Source of the DNA: Dehalobacterium formicoaceticum
GTDB taxonomy: Bacteria; Bacillota; Dehalobacteriia; Dehalobacteriales; Dehalobacteriaceae
Length of the DNA stretch: 64,000 nucleotides
Direction of reading: 5' to 3'
NCBI RefSeq assembly: GCF_002224645.1
Contig: NZ_CP022121.1
Location: 1,246,501 to 1,310,500, forward strand
The first letter of the stretch is position 1; every line of letters begins with the position of its first letter. Below, piece by piece: positions 1 through 8,543 of the stretch. The notes under the pieces were generated by a model. It saw only the letters and a list, made by a program, of their open reading frames with translations, was not told the DNA's origin and did not search any database. The position numbers were made by a program, and so were the translations under genes.

Positions 1-582
1 GCTGCCGAAAATCCCCATGACAAAATTACCCCTACCCTGAGCACTTTAATTATTATTTCGCATGTGAAGGATGGCATTGAACTGGCCAAGGAACATAAAT
101 TTCCGCGGCTGATCTTGGACATTATTGAACAGCATCATGGCAACAGTTTAGTCTCCTATTTCTATCATAAGGCCAAGGAAGGAGATAAAGGGGAGGGTAT
201 TCTAGAATCTGATTTTCGCTATCAGGCACACAAACCTCAGAATAAGGAAGTGGCCATTATTATGTTAGCAGACAGTGTTCAGGCAGCAGTCCAGGCTATG
301 GACAAACCAAGCAAGGGCTCTATTGAAACAAAGGTACGGGAAATTGTTAAAAGCAAACTGGATGACGGTCAATTAAGTGATTGTGATTTGACCTTTAGGG
401 ATATTGAAGCCATTATCCAGGCTTTTTTAGTAGTTTTGAACGGCATGTTTCATAGCAGAATTGAATATCCTGACCAGATCGCGAAAGAAATGGAAAAGGG
501 GAAATTGAAAAATGGAGTTAATCATCAGGAATCAACAAGACAAGATCAACCTTCCGCCGGAAATGGAAAAGCTGCTCTCTGA
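1..582 (+). CDS. pgpH: PgpH-like 7TM-HD cyclic-di-AMP phosphodiesterase, C-terminal part
   Basis: The reading frame is open from the first base of the window, so this is the 3' end of a gene whose start lies outside; 193 residues are visible. The text ENPHDKITP, then IIEQHHGNSLVSYFYHKA, matches the HD phosphohydrolase end of the PgpH/YqfF family, membrane proteins that hydrolyse cyclic di-AMP. The metal-binding HD pair itself is upstream of the window. The frame runs 71 bp into ybeY, giving a C-terminal tail (about the last 24 residues) that looks unlike a normal PgpH end; it may reflect a lost stop codon. The pgpH-ybeY-dgkA order is standard in Firmicutes, which supports the call. Confidence 0.88.
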   Translation, partial: AAENPHDKITPTLSTLIIISHVKDGIELAKEHKFPRLILDIIEQHHGNSLVSYFYHKAKEGDKGEGILESDFRYQAHKPQNKEVAIIMLADSVQAAVQAMDKPSKGSIETKVREIVKSKLDDGQLSDCDLTFRDIEAIIQAFLVVLNGMFHSRIEYPDQIAKEMEKGKLKNGVNHQESTRQDQPSAGNGKAAL

Positions 583-994
583 TGTGGTGGCAGAAGTCCT
601 GAAAGCAGAGGCCGAACATATGGAGTGGGAGGTGAGTATCCTTCTGGTCGATGACCGGGAGATCAGCTCCTTAAACCGGAACTACCGTGGGATTGACCGG
701 CCCACAGATGTTTTATCCTTTGCAATGGAAGAGGATTTGGCGGGCGTTGATCTGCCGGAATTTATTGTCCCGGAGGACAACCCAATTTTGGGGGATATTG
801 TCATCTCTGTAGAGACTGCGCAAAGGCAGGGGGAAGAATATGGTCATTCCCTGGAACGGGAAATGGGCTTTCTTACGGTCCATGGCATGCTTCATTTGTT
901 GGGTTATGATCATGAGACGGAAGACGAACGGACGGAAATGCGCGGCAAAGAAGAAAAAGTTTTATTAAAATTAGGTTTATTCAGGGAAGAATAG
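512..994 (+). CDS. ybeY: Endoribonuclease YbeY (16S rRNA maturation)
   Basis: A 160-residue protein of the UPF0054 family. The zinc-binding motif HGMLHLLGYDH lies at about residues 124-134, the family signature of three histidines, and RPTDVLSFAME near residue 70 is also conserved. YbeY is a metal-dependent RNase acting in 16S rRNA 3'-end maturation and ribosome quality control in the cytoplasm. The ATG at 512 follows an AAAAGGGG ribosome site and gives the expected N-terminus, but the start overlaps the preceding gene by 71 bp, so the two are translationally close. Two bases separate its stop from dgkA. Confidence 0.95.
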   Translation: MELIIRNQQDKINLPPEMEKLLSDVVAEVLKAEAEHMEWEVSILLVDDREISSLNRNYRGIDRPTDVLSFAMEEDLAGVDLPEFIVPEDNPILGDIVISVETAQRQGEEYGHSLEREMGFLTVHGMLHLLGYDHETEDERTEMRGKEEKVLLKLGLFREE

Positions 995-996
995 CT

Positions 997-1368
997 ATGC
1001 ACAAGAAATCAAGTAATTTTTTAGAAAGCATAAGTTTTGCGCTCAGCGGCATTATTCATGCCTACCGTACCCAGCGCAATATGCGCATCCACAGTTTTTT
1101 TGTGCTGGTCGTTTTGTTTTTTGCCCTCTTGTTATCCCTGACCAGGATTGAAATGGCGATTTTGATTTTGACGATGCTGATGGTGCTTACTTTGGAAATG
1201 GTCAATACTGCCTTGGAAGCCGTTGTGGATATGGTCACGGAGGAGTACTTACCCTTGGCGAAAATTGCGAAAGATGTAGCGGCCGGGGCTGTATTTTTAG
1301 CTAGCCTGGGTGCGGTGTTAATCGGTATACTTATTTTTGGGCCGAATATTTGTCAGCTGTTCAAATAA
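997..1368 (+). CDS. dgkA: Diacylglycerol/undecaprenol kinase family protein
   Basis: A 123-residue integral membrane protein with three predicted hydrophobic segments. The family block LEMVNTALEAVVD followed by KDVAAGAV (about residues 66-95) carries the conserved catalytic and metal-binding Glu, Asn and Asp residues of the DgkA family. Gram-positive members mainly phosphorylate undecaprenol and so feed the cell-wall lipid carrier pool. It lies between ybeY and a DUF3048 gene, as in many Bacilli and Clostridia. Function by family; the lipid preference cannot be read from the sequence. Confidence 0.92.
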   Translation: MHKKSSNFLESISFALSGIIHAYRTQRNMRIHSFFVLVVLFFALLLSLTRIEMAILILTMLMVLTLEMVNTALEAVVDMVTEEYLPLAKIAKDVAAGAVFLASLGAVLIGILIFGPNICQLFK

Positions 1369-1387
1369 GACATGGAGGGGGAAGCCC

Positions 1388-2446
1388 ATGAAACCCAAAG
1401 TTCAAGCTCTGGTCGTAGGAATAATCGTCTTTTTCGTCGTGCTTTTCATTGGGTTTGGCGTTTTCGGCCGTTACTTTTTTCCGGGACCCAACCCGCCAGA
1501 AGAGACGATGGTAGAGCATAATGAAGAAGATGCCACGGAGCCGCCGGCAGAAGAAATATTTCCTTATCGTTGTCCTTTTGACGGAACCCCGCTTAAAGAA
1601 CTGCCTCTGCGTCCGGTGGTAGTTGCTATTGATAATTTAGCCGCAGCCCGTCCCCAATCCGGTTTGAGTCAGGCAGATTTAATTTATGAGGTTCCCGCGG
1701 AAGGTGGGATTACCCGATTCTTAGCTTTTTATTATCATGGTCAGGCGGAAAAGATCGGTCCCATCCGAAGCGCCCGTCCTTATCTGGCTGCCATTGCCCA
1801 GGAATGGCAGGGGGTATTTATTCATGTGGGGGAAAGCCCCCAGGCTCAGACATTTTTTAAAAGAGAAGATCTGGATCATATCAACGAAATGTTTCATGCC
1901 CAGGGGTTTTGGCGGGAACGAAGCCGCAAGGCCCCTCATAATCTATATAGCAGCAGTAAAAACCTTTGGCAGGAGATTACAAAAAAGGGCTGGGATGAAC
2001 AAAAGACTATCAAAGGATTTTCCTTTTTGCCGGAACAGGAGGGGAGCTTGAGCCTTGAGGGCACTTCGGCCTCCCAGGTAACTTTAACCTATCCATCCAG
2101 CAAAGTCACCTTTAAACTGTCTGAAGAAGGAGATCTATATCAAAGATATATAGGGGAGCGGGAACATGTAGATCTGGAGACTTCCCTTCCTTTAACCGCA
2201 GCCAATATTCTAGTACAGGAAACCAGGGTGCAACTCCTGGATAATGAAGGCCGCCTGAAAATCGATTTGACAGGTCAAGGAAGAGCGTGGCTTTTTTCCC
2301 GCGGACGAGTCCAAGAGGGACGCTGGGTCAAAGAAGGAAAAAATCCAACCCGGTTTCTGGATGAGACCGGTAAGAATTTTCTCTTAACACCGGGGCAAAC
2401 CTGGATCGAAATTATCGGGACGGGTAATAATGTGCAATACCAATAA
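1388..2446 (+). CDS. DUF3048 (YerB-like) membrane-anchored protein
   Basis: A 352-residue protein with one N-terminal membrane segment (about residues 7-30) and an acidic, proline-rich linker, followed by the DUF3048 region with PVVVAIDN, RPQSGLSQADLIYE and GPIRSARPY. B. subtilis YerB is the best-known relative and is a lipoprotein; here I see no lipobox cysteine after the hydrophobic segment, so it is probably tethered by the helix with the domain outside the cell. The start is the ATG at 1388 behind GGAGGGGG; an ATG 51 bp upstream lacks a ribosome site. The precise function of the family is not established. Confidence 0.85.
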   Translation: MKPKVQALVVGIIVFFVVLFIGFGVFGRYFFPGPNPPEETMVEHNEEDATEPPAEEIFPYRCPFDGTPLKELPLRPVVVAIDNLAAARPQSGLSQADLIYEVPAEGGITRFLAFYYHGQAEKIGPIRSARPYLAAIAQEWQGVFIHVGESPQAQTFFKREDLDHINEMFHAQGFWRERSRKAPHNLYSSSKNLWQEITKKGWDEQKTIKGFSFLPEQEGSLSLEGTSASQVTLTYPSSKVTFKLSEEGDLYQRYIGEREHVDLETSLPLTAANILVQETRVQLLDNEGRLKIDLTGQGRAWLFSRGRVQEGRWVKEGKNPTRFLDETGKNFLLTPGQTWIEIIGTGNNVQYQ

Positions 2447-2466
2447 TCATGGCAGGATGTGAAGTA

Positions 2467-2985
2467 ATGGATGAGCTCAAACTATTAAGTCTGGCTGAAG
2501 AGGGTAAGGAAAAGGCCTATGCCCCTTATTCCGGTTTTCAGGTGGGCGCGGCCTTGCTGACCAAAGAAGGCAGGGTATTTATCGGATGCAATGTCGAGAA
2601 TGCTTCCTACGGTCTTTCCAACTGTGCGGAACGAACAGCGGTATTTTCCGCTGTAGCGGCTGGTTGCCGGGATTTTGATACCCTGGCTATTGTCTCAGAT
2701 TCGGAAACCTTTACCTATCCTTGCGGAGCTTGCCGGCAGGTTCTGGTGGAATTCAATCCGGATCTGAAAATTATCATGAGAAATCAAGCTGGAGAATTAA
2801 AGGTAGAAAAAGCCTGGGATCTGCTGCCTCATTATTTTTCCGGTCAAAACATGGAAAAATTGGAGGGGGGAAATCATGACAGTTTTCAAATCAGGCTTTG
2901 TTACCATTATCGGGCGGCCCAATGTGGGAAAATCCACCTTATTAAATGCAGTTTTAGGACAAAAAATTGCCATTATGTCGGATAA
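2467..2985 (+). CDS. cdd: Cytidine deaminase, with an unusual C-terminal extension
   Basis: Homotetrameric-type cytidine deaminase of pyrimidine salvage (cytidine to uridine). The zinc site is complete: CAERTAVFSAV holds the first Cys and catalytic Glu, and PCGACRQ the other two Cys ligands. The ATG at 2467 follows AGGATGTGA; an ATG at 2449 is less likely. The family is normally about 130 residues, and the last typical text is DLLPHYFSGQN. Here the frame misses a stop and reads on for about 40 codons, overlapping era by 110 bp in another frame. The tail is probably a consequence of a lost stop rather than a domain. Confidence 0.92.
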   Translation: MDELKLLSLAEEGKEKAYAPYSGFQVGAALLTKEGRVFIGCNVENASYGLSNCAERTAVFSAVAAGCRDFDTLAIVSDSETFTYPCGACRQVLVEFNPDLKIIMRNQAGELKVEKAWDLLPHYFSGQNMEKLEGGNHDSFQIRLCYHYRAAQCGKIHLIKCSFRTKNCHYVG

Positions 2986-3775
2986 ACCCCAGACGACCAG
3001 GAATAAGATCCAAGGTTTTTATACCACGGAAGAAGCTCAGATTGTTTTTATTGATACCCCCGGCATTCACAAGCCCCAGCATAAGTTAGGGGAGTATATG
3101 GTTACTGTGGCAGAACGGACTTTAAATGAGGTGGATGTAATTCTTTACCTGGTGGATGCCACATCAAAATTTGGCGCGGGAGAGGAATTCATTATTAAAC
3201 AATTGGGCAAAGTGGAAACCCCTGTTTTTTTGGTGATTAATAAAATTGATTTAATTTCCCGGGATCAATTGTTAGCCCTTATTGCTGAATACAGCAATAA
3301 ATTTCCCTTTGCCGAAATTATGCCCCTTTCAGCTTTAAAGGAAGATGGGGTAGATCATATGTTGGAAATTTTGGTACAATACTTGTCGGAAGGGCCCCAA
3401 TTTTATCCGGAAGATATGGTCACGGATCAACCGGAAAAGGCCATTGTGGCAGAATTGATCAGAGAAAAGGTTCTATTCCTAACTCGGGAAGAAATTCCTC
3501 ATTCCGTAGCGGTAGAAGTAACGGATTTTAAGGAAAGAGAAGGGAACACGATTTATATCGGAGCCGTAATTTATGTGGAGCGGGATTCCCAAAAAGGCAT
3601 TATTATTGGGAAAAAGGGCAGTATGCTAAAAGAAATCGGTAAATTGGCTCGAGTTGATATTGAAAATCTACTGGATAGTAAGGTATATTTAGAATTATGG
3701 GTTAAAGTTAAAAAGGATTGGCGCAATCAGGATGTGGCTTTAAGAAACTTTGGTTTCGATAAAAAGAATATTTAA
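2876..3775 (+). CDS. era: GTPase Era
   Basis: A 299-residue essential GTPase that binds 16S rRNA near its 3' end and helps 30S assembly. G1 GRPNVGKST, switch region KPQTTRNKI, G3 DTPGIH and G4 NKID are intact in the first 130 residues. The C-terminal KH domain contains IIIGKKGSMLKEIG. The ATG at 2876 is preceded by GGAGGGGGG, one of the strongest ribosome sites in the region, which lies inside the cdd frame. Translation may therefore be coupled to cdd. Confidence 0.97.
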   Translation: MTVFKSGFVTIIGRPNVGKSTLLNAVLGQKIAIMSDKPQTTRNKIQGFYTTEEAQIVFIDTPGIHKPQHKLGEYMVTVAERTLNEVDVILYLVDATSKFGAGEEFIIKQLGKVETPVFLVINKIDLISRDQLLALIAEYSNKFPFAEIMPLSALKEDGVDHMLEILVQYLSEGPQFYPEDMVTDQPEKAIVAELIREKVLFLTREEIPHSVAVEVTDFKEREGNTIYIGAVIYVERDSQKGIIIGKKGSMLKEIGKLARVDIENLLDSKVYLELWVKVKKDWRNQDVALRNFGFDKKNI

Positions 3776-3791
3776 TTTTTTAAATAACATC

Positions 3792-3884
3792 ATGAAGGAG
3801 AGGTGGAAGAATCGTATGGATAGTGACCCTGGCGGTAGGAACAAAAAATTAAATAAAAAGCAGCTGCCAGGAGCATTAATTTAG
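3792..3884 (+). CDS. Possible 30-codon small protein between era and mgtE
   Basis: A short open frame begins at ATG 3792 (alternative ATG at 3816, which follows GGAGAGGTGG) and ends at TAG 3882. The product would be a very basic peptide rich in Lys, Asn and Arg. Other Firmicutes often have a short gene (YqzL-type) between era and recO, but I do not recognise this one as that family. It could equally be an untranslated leader of mgtE. Low confidence. Confidence 0.25.
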   Translation: MKERWKNRMDSDPGGRNKKLNKKQLPGALI

Positions 3885-3898
3885 CCAATAACTCCTGG
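3869..3898 (+). promoter_or_regulatory. Hairpin just upstream of the mgtE ribosome site
   Basis: CCAGGAG and CTCCTGG form a 7-bp stem around a 16-base AT-rich loop, ending a few bases before GGGAGAGGAG. No T-run follows, so it is not a simple terminator. It could modulate mgtE translation or protect the mRNA end. It is much too short to be an M-box magnesium riboswitch. Confidence 0.3.
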
Positions 3899-3920
3899 CG
3901 CGGGAGAGGAGTTATTGCGT

Positions 3921-5276
3921 ATGCACTTTGAAGAAGCTTATCAAATTATCAGGGATCATATTGCAGCCCAGGAATTAGATGAAGCCAGAAAAGTTCTTGG
4001 AGAATTTCAACCGGCAGATATTGCCGAATTTGTTGAGAACTTACCTGTCCATGAAATCGGACCGATTTTAAACCTGTTGTCCCCTGAAACCGCCGGCGAA
4101 GTGATTAATCAACTGGATGCGGAATTAGCCGGGGATGTCCTGTCTGATATGGGAGAAGAAAAAACCGGTGCCATTATTGATGAAATGTATTCTGACGATG
4201 TGGCAGACATTCTAGGTGAGATGACAGACCCGGAAAAGGACAAAATTCTCAGTCTGATGGAGCAGGAAGACGCCATTGAGGTGCGGGAACTGCTGGAGTT
4301 TAAGGAAGACACCGCCGGGGGGATTATGACCACCGAATACGTGGCCATTTTGCAAAATATTACGGCGGAACGGGCGATCCAGGTGATCAGGGAAACTGCT
4401 CCTGATGCAGAAACTGTTTATTATGTTTACGTGATCAATGATAAAAATCAGCTGGTGGGAGTTATTTCTTTACGGGAATTAATCATCGCCAATCCCAAGA
4501 CCTTGATCGAAGACATTATGCATCACAAAGTGAAAAGTGTGAATGTGCATATGGATCAGGAAGAAGTAGCGGCTATGGTCGCAAAATACGATTTCTTAGC
4601 CATCCCGGTGGTGGATGATGACCAGAGCTTAATGGGGATTATCACAGTTGACGATGTTATTGATGTCATTCATGAGGAAGCATCGGAGGATATCTATCGT
4701 CTTGCCGGAACAGCAGAGGTTGATTTTGAAGATGCGTTATGGAAACGCATTTGGATGGCGGTGCGTAACCGTTTACCCTGGCTCTTAGTTACCTTATTGG
4801 GAGGATTTTTGGCAGGGGGAATTATCCGCGGTTTAGAAAAAGAAATTCAGACAGTGGTGGCTTTGTCATATTTTATTCCTCTACTCACGGGCATGGGAGG
4901 GAATGTGGGCACGCAATCCTCTACCTTGGCGGTGCGCGGCTTGGCCACGGGGCAGATAGATGCAGGAAAAATGTTGAAAACTGTGGGCACGGCGGCCTTA
5001 ATCGGCATAGGGGTAGGGTTGATATGCGGACTGATTGTCACCGTTATGGCTTTCCTTTGGCAGAAAAGCCTGCTCTTGGGATTGGTAGTGGGGATCTCAC
5101 TTTGTGTCAATATGATTACGGCTTCCACGATGGGCACCTTTGTCCCATTGGTACTGAAACGTTTTGGGGTTGACCCCGCTGTGGCCTCCGCCCCCTTTAT
5201 CAGCACCACTATTGATATTACCGGATTGCTGATTTATGCCGGATTGTCCTCCGTTTTTATCAAATGGTTGGTTTAA
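3921..5276 (+). CDS. mgtE: Magnesium transporter MgtE
   Basis: A 451-residue protein with the full MgtE layout: N-terminal acidic superhelical domain (residues 1 to about 130), two CBS domains (about 130-250) that close the channel when magnesium is plentiful, a plug helix, and five membrane helices from about residue 275. The membrane part holds the family signature GGNVGTQSSTLAVRG. It is a Mg2+ channel in the cytoplasmic membrane. The ATG at 3921 follows GGGAGAGGAG at good spacing; a TTG two codons upstream sits too close to the site. It is followed after three bases by recO. Confidence 0.95.
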   Translation: MHFEEAYQIIRDHIAAQELDEARKVLGEFQPADIAEFVENLPVHEIGPILNLLSPETAGEVINQLDAELAGDVLSDMGEEKTGAIIDEMYSDDVADILGEMTDPEKDKILSLMEQEDAIEVRELLEFKEDTAGGIMTTEYVAILQNITAERAIQVIRETAPDAETVYYVYVINDKNQLVGVISLRELIIANPKTLIEDIMHHKVKSVNVHMDQEEVAAMVAKYDFLAIPVVDDDQSLMGIITVDDVIDVIHEEASEDIYRLAGTAEVDFEDALWKRIWMAVRNRLPWLLVTLLGGFLAGGIIRGLEKEIQTVVALSYFIPLLTGMGGNVGTQSSTLAVRGLATGQIDAGKMLKTVGTAALIGIGVGLICGLIVTVMAFLWQKSLLLGLVVGISLCVNMITASTMGTFVPLVLKRFGVDPAVASAPFISTTIDITGLLIYAGLSSVFIKWLV

Positions 5277-5279
5277 GGG

Positions 5280-6044
5280 ATGAGTAAATTATATGCGGCC
5301 CAAGCCATTATCATCAAGGCCCGGGATTTTGGCGAAGCAGATAAAATTTTGACCCTTTATACCAGGGAATACGGCAAGTTTCAAGCCATCGCCAAAGGAG
5401 TACGGAAATCCACCAGCCGCTTGCGGGGCGGTGTGCAGATGTTTGCCCATACCCGTCTGCTCCTTTATCGGGGGAAGAGTCTGGATCTTGTTTCCCAGGC
5501 AGAAAATATGGAGAGTTTTGGTGCATTGCGGGAGGATCTGGAAAGGCTTGTTTATGCCTCTTATGTCATGGAATTGTTGGAACATGCTGTACCGGAACGG
5601 GAACCCAATGAAAGGATTTTTTTGACGACATTAATGACTTTAGGGCTGCTCCAGGGGGAGGACCCGGAGCTGGTGTGCCGGATGTATGAGATCAAACTCC
5701 TGTACCTCTTGGGATATCATCCTCATTTGACGGATTGCATCCTATGCGGCAAACCCTTGGGAAACAGTTCCTTCTATCTTAGTCCGGAGCAAGGCGGCCT
5801 GGTTTGTCAAAGCTGTGCCGGTTCCGAAAAACATGATGGGCTTTTGGCGGCGGGAACGGTTCTTGCTATACAGAAGCTGCTGACCATGGATCCCAGGCAA
5901 CTGTTTCGTCTGAAGATTTCTCCCGGACAGCGCCGGGAAATGGAGAAGGCAATAGAACATTATTTGATCTACCATCTTGAAAGAGCAATCAATGCAAAAA
6001 AAGTGATGAAAGATTTGCTGCATAGTTTAAAACCAAAAAGCTGA
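5280..6044 (+). CDS. recO: DNA repair protein RecO
   Basis: A 254-residue protein with an N-terminal OB-fold (AIIIKARDFGEADKILTLYT) and a C-terminal zinc-finger region with CILCGKPLG near residue 160 and VCQSCAG near residue 180, giving a four-Cys metal site. RecO works with RecF and RecR to load RecA on SSB-coated single-stranded DNA. It starts three bases after mgtE and ends the first transcription block; a hairpin follows. Confidence 0.95.
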   Translation: MSKLYAAQAIIIKARDFGEADKILTLYTREYGKFQAIAKGVRKSTSRLRGGVQMFAHTRLLLYRGKSLDLVSQAENMESFGALREDLERLVYASYVMELLEHAVPEREPNERIFLTTLMTLGLLQGEDPELVCRMYEIKLLYLLGYHPHLTDCILCGKPLGNSSFYLSPEQGGLVCQSCAGSEKHDGLLAAGTVLAIQKLLTMDPRQLFRLKISPGQRREMEKAIEHYLIYHLERAINAKKVMKDLLHSLKPKS

Positions 6045-6070
6045 GTATCCTGCCGGATGCTTGGCTTTTT
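6035..6070. terminator. Bidirectional terminator between recO and the ANTAR gene
   Basis: AAAAAGC pairs with GCTTTTT, with further pairing inside (TGAG/CTTG, ATCC/GGAT). A-run and T-run flank the stem, so it can serve recO on the plus strand and the converging gene on the minus strand, whose stop it adjoins. Confidence 0.7.
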
Positions 6071-6647
6071 ATTCATAGTTTGAAATGATTGCCTGGGCGA
6101 TTTTCCTCATGGAAAGACATTGATCCATACTTTGTTGTTGCATGCGTCGATAGGCCTCGCTCTCAGACAGAGACAGTTTCTTCATCAAAAAACCTTTGGC
6201 TCGTTCCACCAGCTTGCGTGTCTCGATGGATTCCTTTAATTCATCCACCTGACGTTCCAAACAGATCATTTTTTGAAAGGCTTGGAGGACGAAGGAGGCT
6301 GTGGAGAGAAGGTGCCCTTCCTGGATGGGTTTCACTAAAAAGGCAAAGACCCAGGAATCCTTCGTTTTCTCAAAAAGAGGCTGTTCCCAGCTGGAAGTCA
6401 ATAGGATTACCGGGGCGATTTTATCTCCTTTAATAATGCGCGTTAATTCCAGGCCTGAAAATCCCGGTAAATCCTTGTCTAATATAACCAGATCCGGCAT
6501 CAGCCTGCGGATGATACGCAGAGCCGTAGCACCGTCTTCCGCTTCTCCGACGATCAGATACCCCTGACGTTGGAGGATACTTTTTATTCTTTTTCTTAAT
6601 GCCCTGTCTTTGGCACCGATAAATATTTTTGTTTCCCCTCCAAACAT
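6069..6647 (-). CDS. ANTAR-domain response regulator (AmiR/NasT type)
   Basis: A 192-residue protein with an N-terminal receiver domain and a C-terminal ANTAR RNA-binding domain. The receiver has the phosphoacceptor context LVILDKDLPG and a late Lys in FLVKPI. The ANTAR domain is preceded by a helical linker (CLERQVDELKESIETRKLVERAKGFLM is the transition) and contains the family text SESEAYRRMQ and MRKIAQAII. Such proteins bind two-hairpin leader RNAs and prevent termination. The ATG at 6647 follows AAAGGAGAG; a TTG one codon upstream is also possible. No partner histidine kinase is nearby. Confidence 0.88.
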   Translation of the reverse strand: MFGGETKIFIGAKDRALRKRIKSILQRQGYLIVGEAEDGATALRIIRRLMPDLVILDKDLPGFSGLELTRIIKGDKIAPVILLTSSWEQPLFEKTKDSWVFAFLVKPIQEGHLLSTASFVLQAFQKMICLERQVDELKESIETRKLVERAKGFLMKKLSLSESEAYRRMQQQSMDQCLSMRKIAQAIISNYE

Positions 6648-6668
6648 CAAAGCAACTCTCCTTTTCCT

Positions 6669-7883
6669 TTAGGCTTTTGCCTTGCCTGCTTCCAGAAGCA
6701 CGTGATTTCCCAATAAGAAAAAGCCCTGAATAAACATGAGAAAACCTGTCACAATGAGAATCCATTCGATCTTGATCATATCAGACAGCGGGCCGAAGAA
6801 GAGCATTCCTAAGGGCATGGTGGAACTGGCGATCATCGTTAGCACCCCGAAAACCCGTCCCAGGAAATCCTCTTCTACCTTTTCCTGCAGTAAAACGGTA
6901 GAGGGAGTATTAAAGAAGGGCATTACCAGCCCGGATAAACCCATGATCAGCAAATAAATCGGGAAATAGGGAACAATACCCAGGGCGATGGTAAAAAAGC
7001 CTAAACACAGACAAGAGAGGGTCATGGTATGAATTTTGTTCTTGAAACCGCCCCAATAAGCGATAATGATCCCACCCAGCATCATACCCAAAGCAAAGGC
7101 AATCTCAATCGCTGTGAGACGCCAGACATCTGCACCAAAGCTGCGTGTTACCTGAAGGGGTGTTAAAAAAGCTACAGGAGCGGCTAAAAAAAAGAAAATC
7201 GCGCAAAACCAAAAAAAATGGCGCACATAATCATGACTCTTGATGTAAGCAACTCCTTCCTTCATATCCGTAAAATAGCTGAACTCCTGTTTTTCTCTTG
7301 CTTTGGCATGAGCCGGTACATGCAAAAAGAAAAACAGGGTTGTGATGGCAATGGCAGCGGTGATAACATCAATAAAGAAAATGGTTTCAATGGGGGCAAC
7401 AGTAAGGAGTGCCCCGCCTAACATGGGAGAGGCCAGCATGATTAAAGACTGAATGCTTCCATTGGTGGCATTCACCTTCATTAGTCTGTCCTCAGGAACA
7501 ATTTGAGGGAGAAATGCCCCTACAGCCGGAGACTGGATACCTGAACCAAAGGAACGTATCGCTGAAATCACAAACAGCAGCCACAGGGCTTCGTACCCTA
7601 ATAAATAAAGGATAGCCAAAATCAAGGTAAAGGATGCGATCATGGAATCGGCGAGAATGATGAGAAATTTCCGATTGTAACGGTCTGCCCATACTCCGGC
7701 AAAAGGAGAAATAAAAAGTGTGGGCAAGAAGCCGCATAGGATGGAGATCGTCATCATCATGCCTGATTGAGTTGTTAATGTAATATGCCAGAGGATGGCA
7801 TACTGAACCAGGGAAGAACCAAAAAGACTGATGCTTTGGCTCCCTAAAAAGAGGATGGTATTTTTGATCCAATTATTATTCAT
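6669..7883 (-). CDS. MFS exporter, DHA3 (MefA-like) family
   Basis: A 404-residue membrane protein with about 12 predicted helices. GVWADRYNRKFLIILADS (about residues 62-79) is the conserved loop between helices 2 and 3 of the major facilitator superfamily, and the overall text resembles the DHA3 drug:H+ antiporters related to MefA macrolide efflux. The substrate cannot be told from sequence. It lies 21 bases upstream of the ANTAR gene on the same strand, so the two may be co-transcribed. Confidence 0.85.
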   Translation of the reverse strand: MNNNWIKNTILFLGSQSISLFGSSLVQYAILWHITLTTQSGMMMTISILCGFLPTLFISPFAGVWADRYNRKFLIILADSMIASFTLILAILYLLGYEALWLLFVISAIRSFGSGIQSPAVGAFLPQIVPEDRLMKVNATNGSIQSLIMLASPMLGGALLTVAPIETIFFIDVITAAIAITTLFFFLHVPAHAKAREKQEFSYFTDMKEGVAYIKSHDYVRHFFWFCAIFFFLAAPVAFLTPLQVTRSFGADVWRLTAIEIAFALGMMLGGIIIAYWGGFKNKIHTMTLSCLCLGFFTIALGIVPYFPIYLLIMGLSGLVMPFFNTPSTVLLQEKVEEDFLGRVFGVLTMIASSTMPLGMLFFGPLSDMIKIEWILIVTGFLMFIQGFFLLGNHVLLEAGKAKA

Positions 7884-7977
7884 CTTAAGAAAATTCTCCT
7901 TTACGAGACCGTCGAAGTTATGGACGCATAAAAAAATCTATTCCGGGGCATAAATTCAGATAAAAGGAGTGGACAAA

Positions 7978-8373
7978 ATGGATGATATATTACGAAAAGT
8001 AGATTTAATTATTGATAGAGCCGGCGTCAGTTATGCTTCGGCTAAAGAAGCTCTGGAACAATCCGGGGGCAGTGTCATTGATGCTATTATTTATCTGGAG
8101 AACAAACTTCATACAACGGCAGGCAGTTATCATCAGCTGAAGGGGATACTGAAAAAGGCCAAGGAAACTAAAATCCGTGTTCTGAAAGAGGGTGAACAGG
8201 TGGCGGAAGTACCCATGACAGCAGGAATCTTAGGTTTAGTAGGAACAATTGCCCTGCCGGGATTGGCTGCCATCGGTGCCATCGGATCCGCAGCAGCTTT
8301 ATTAAGCAATTATTCTCTGGAAGTGAAAAAGTCGGACACAATGGATGATCAACAAGAAGAAAATCTGAATTGA
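7978..8373 (+). CDS. DUF4342 domain protein
   Basis: A 131-residue protein. The first 45 residues (RAGVSYASAKEALEQSGGSVIDAIIYLE) look like the UBA-like fold of elongation factor Ts and NAC proteins; the C-terminal half has a Gly/Ala-rich hydrophobic hairpin (about residues 80-112) that could insert in a membrane. This layout matches DUF4342, whose role is unknown. The ATG at 7978 follows AAAAGGAG with good spacing. Confidence 0.75.
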   Translation: MDDILRKVDLIIDRAGVSYASAKEALEQSGGSVIDAIIYLENKLHTTAGSYHQLKGILKKAKETKIRVLKEGEQVAEVPMTAGILGLVGTIALPGLAAIGAIGSAAALLSNYSLEVKKSDTMDDQQEENLN

Positions 8374-8443
8374 TGGCCCGTTTCCTTGCTTCATCATAAC
8401 ATCCAAAGACCTCTTGGGGAAGAGAAAATTTGGGGACATGCTA

Positions 8444-8503
8444 TTGACTTTTTCACCATGAGGTTTTAAGATGATATAAAAAATGAATTTAAGTTCATTT
8501 TTT
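8444..8503 (+). promoter_or_regulatory. Sigma-A promoter with a palindromic element for the orphan binding protein
   Basis: TTGACT (8444-8449), a 17-bp spacer and TAAGAT (8467-8472) make a good housekeeping promoter. Directly downstream, AAAAAATGAA and TTCATTTTTT (8478-8503) form a 10-bp inverted repeat around 6 bp. At the transcription start it could be a repressor operator or a 5' mRNA hairpin. Confidence 0.6.
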
Positions 8504-8543
8504 GGTCGACCCGGATGGGGCAAATCATGGGAGGGATGATAGG

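Noticed and set aside
3776-3920. M-box magnesium riboswitch before mgtE
   Set aside because: Only about 145 bases lie between era and mgtE, with a single 7-bp hairpin; the conserved M-box segments are absent.
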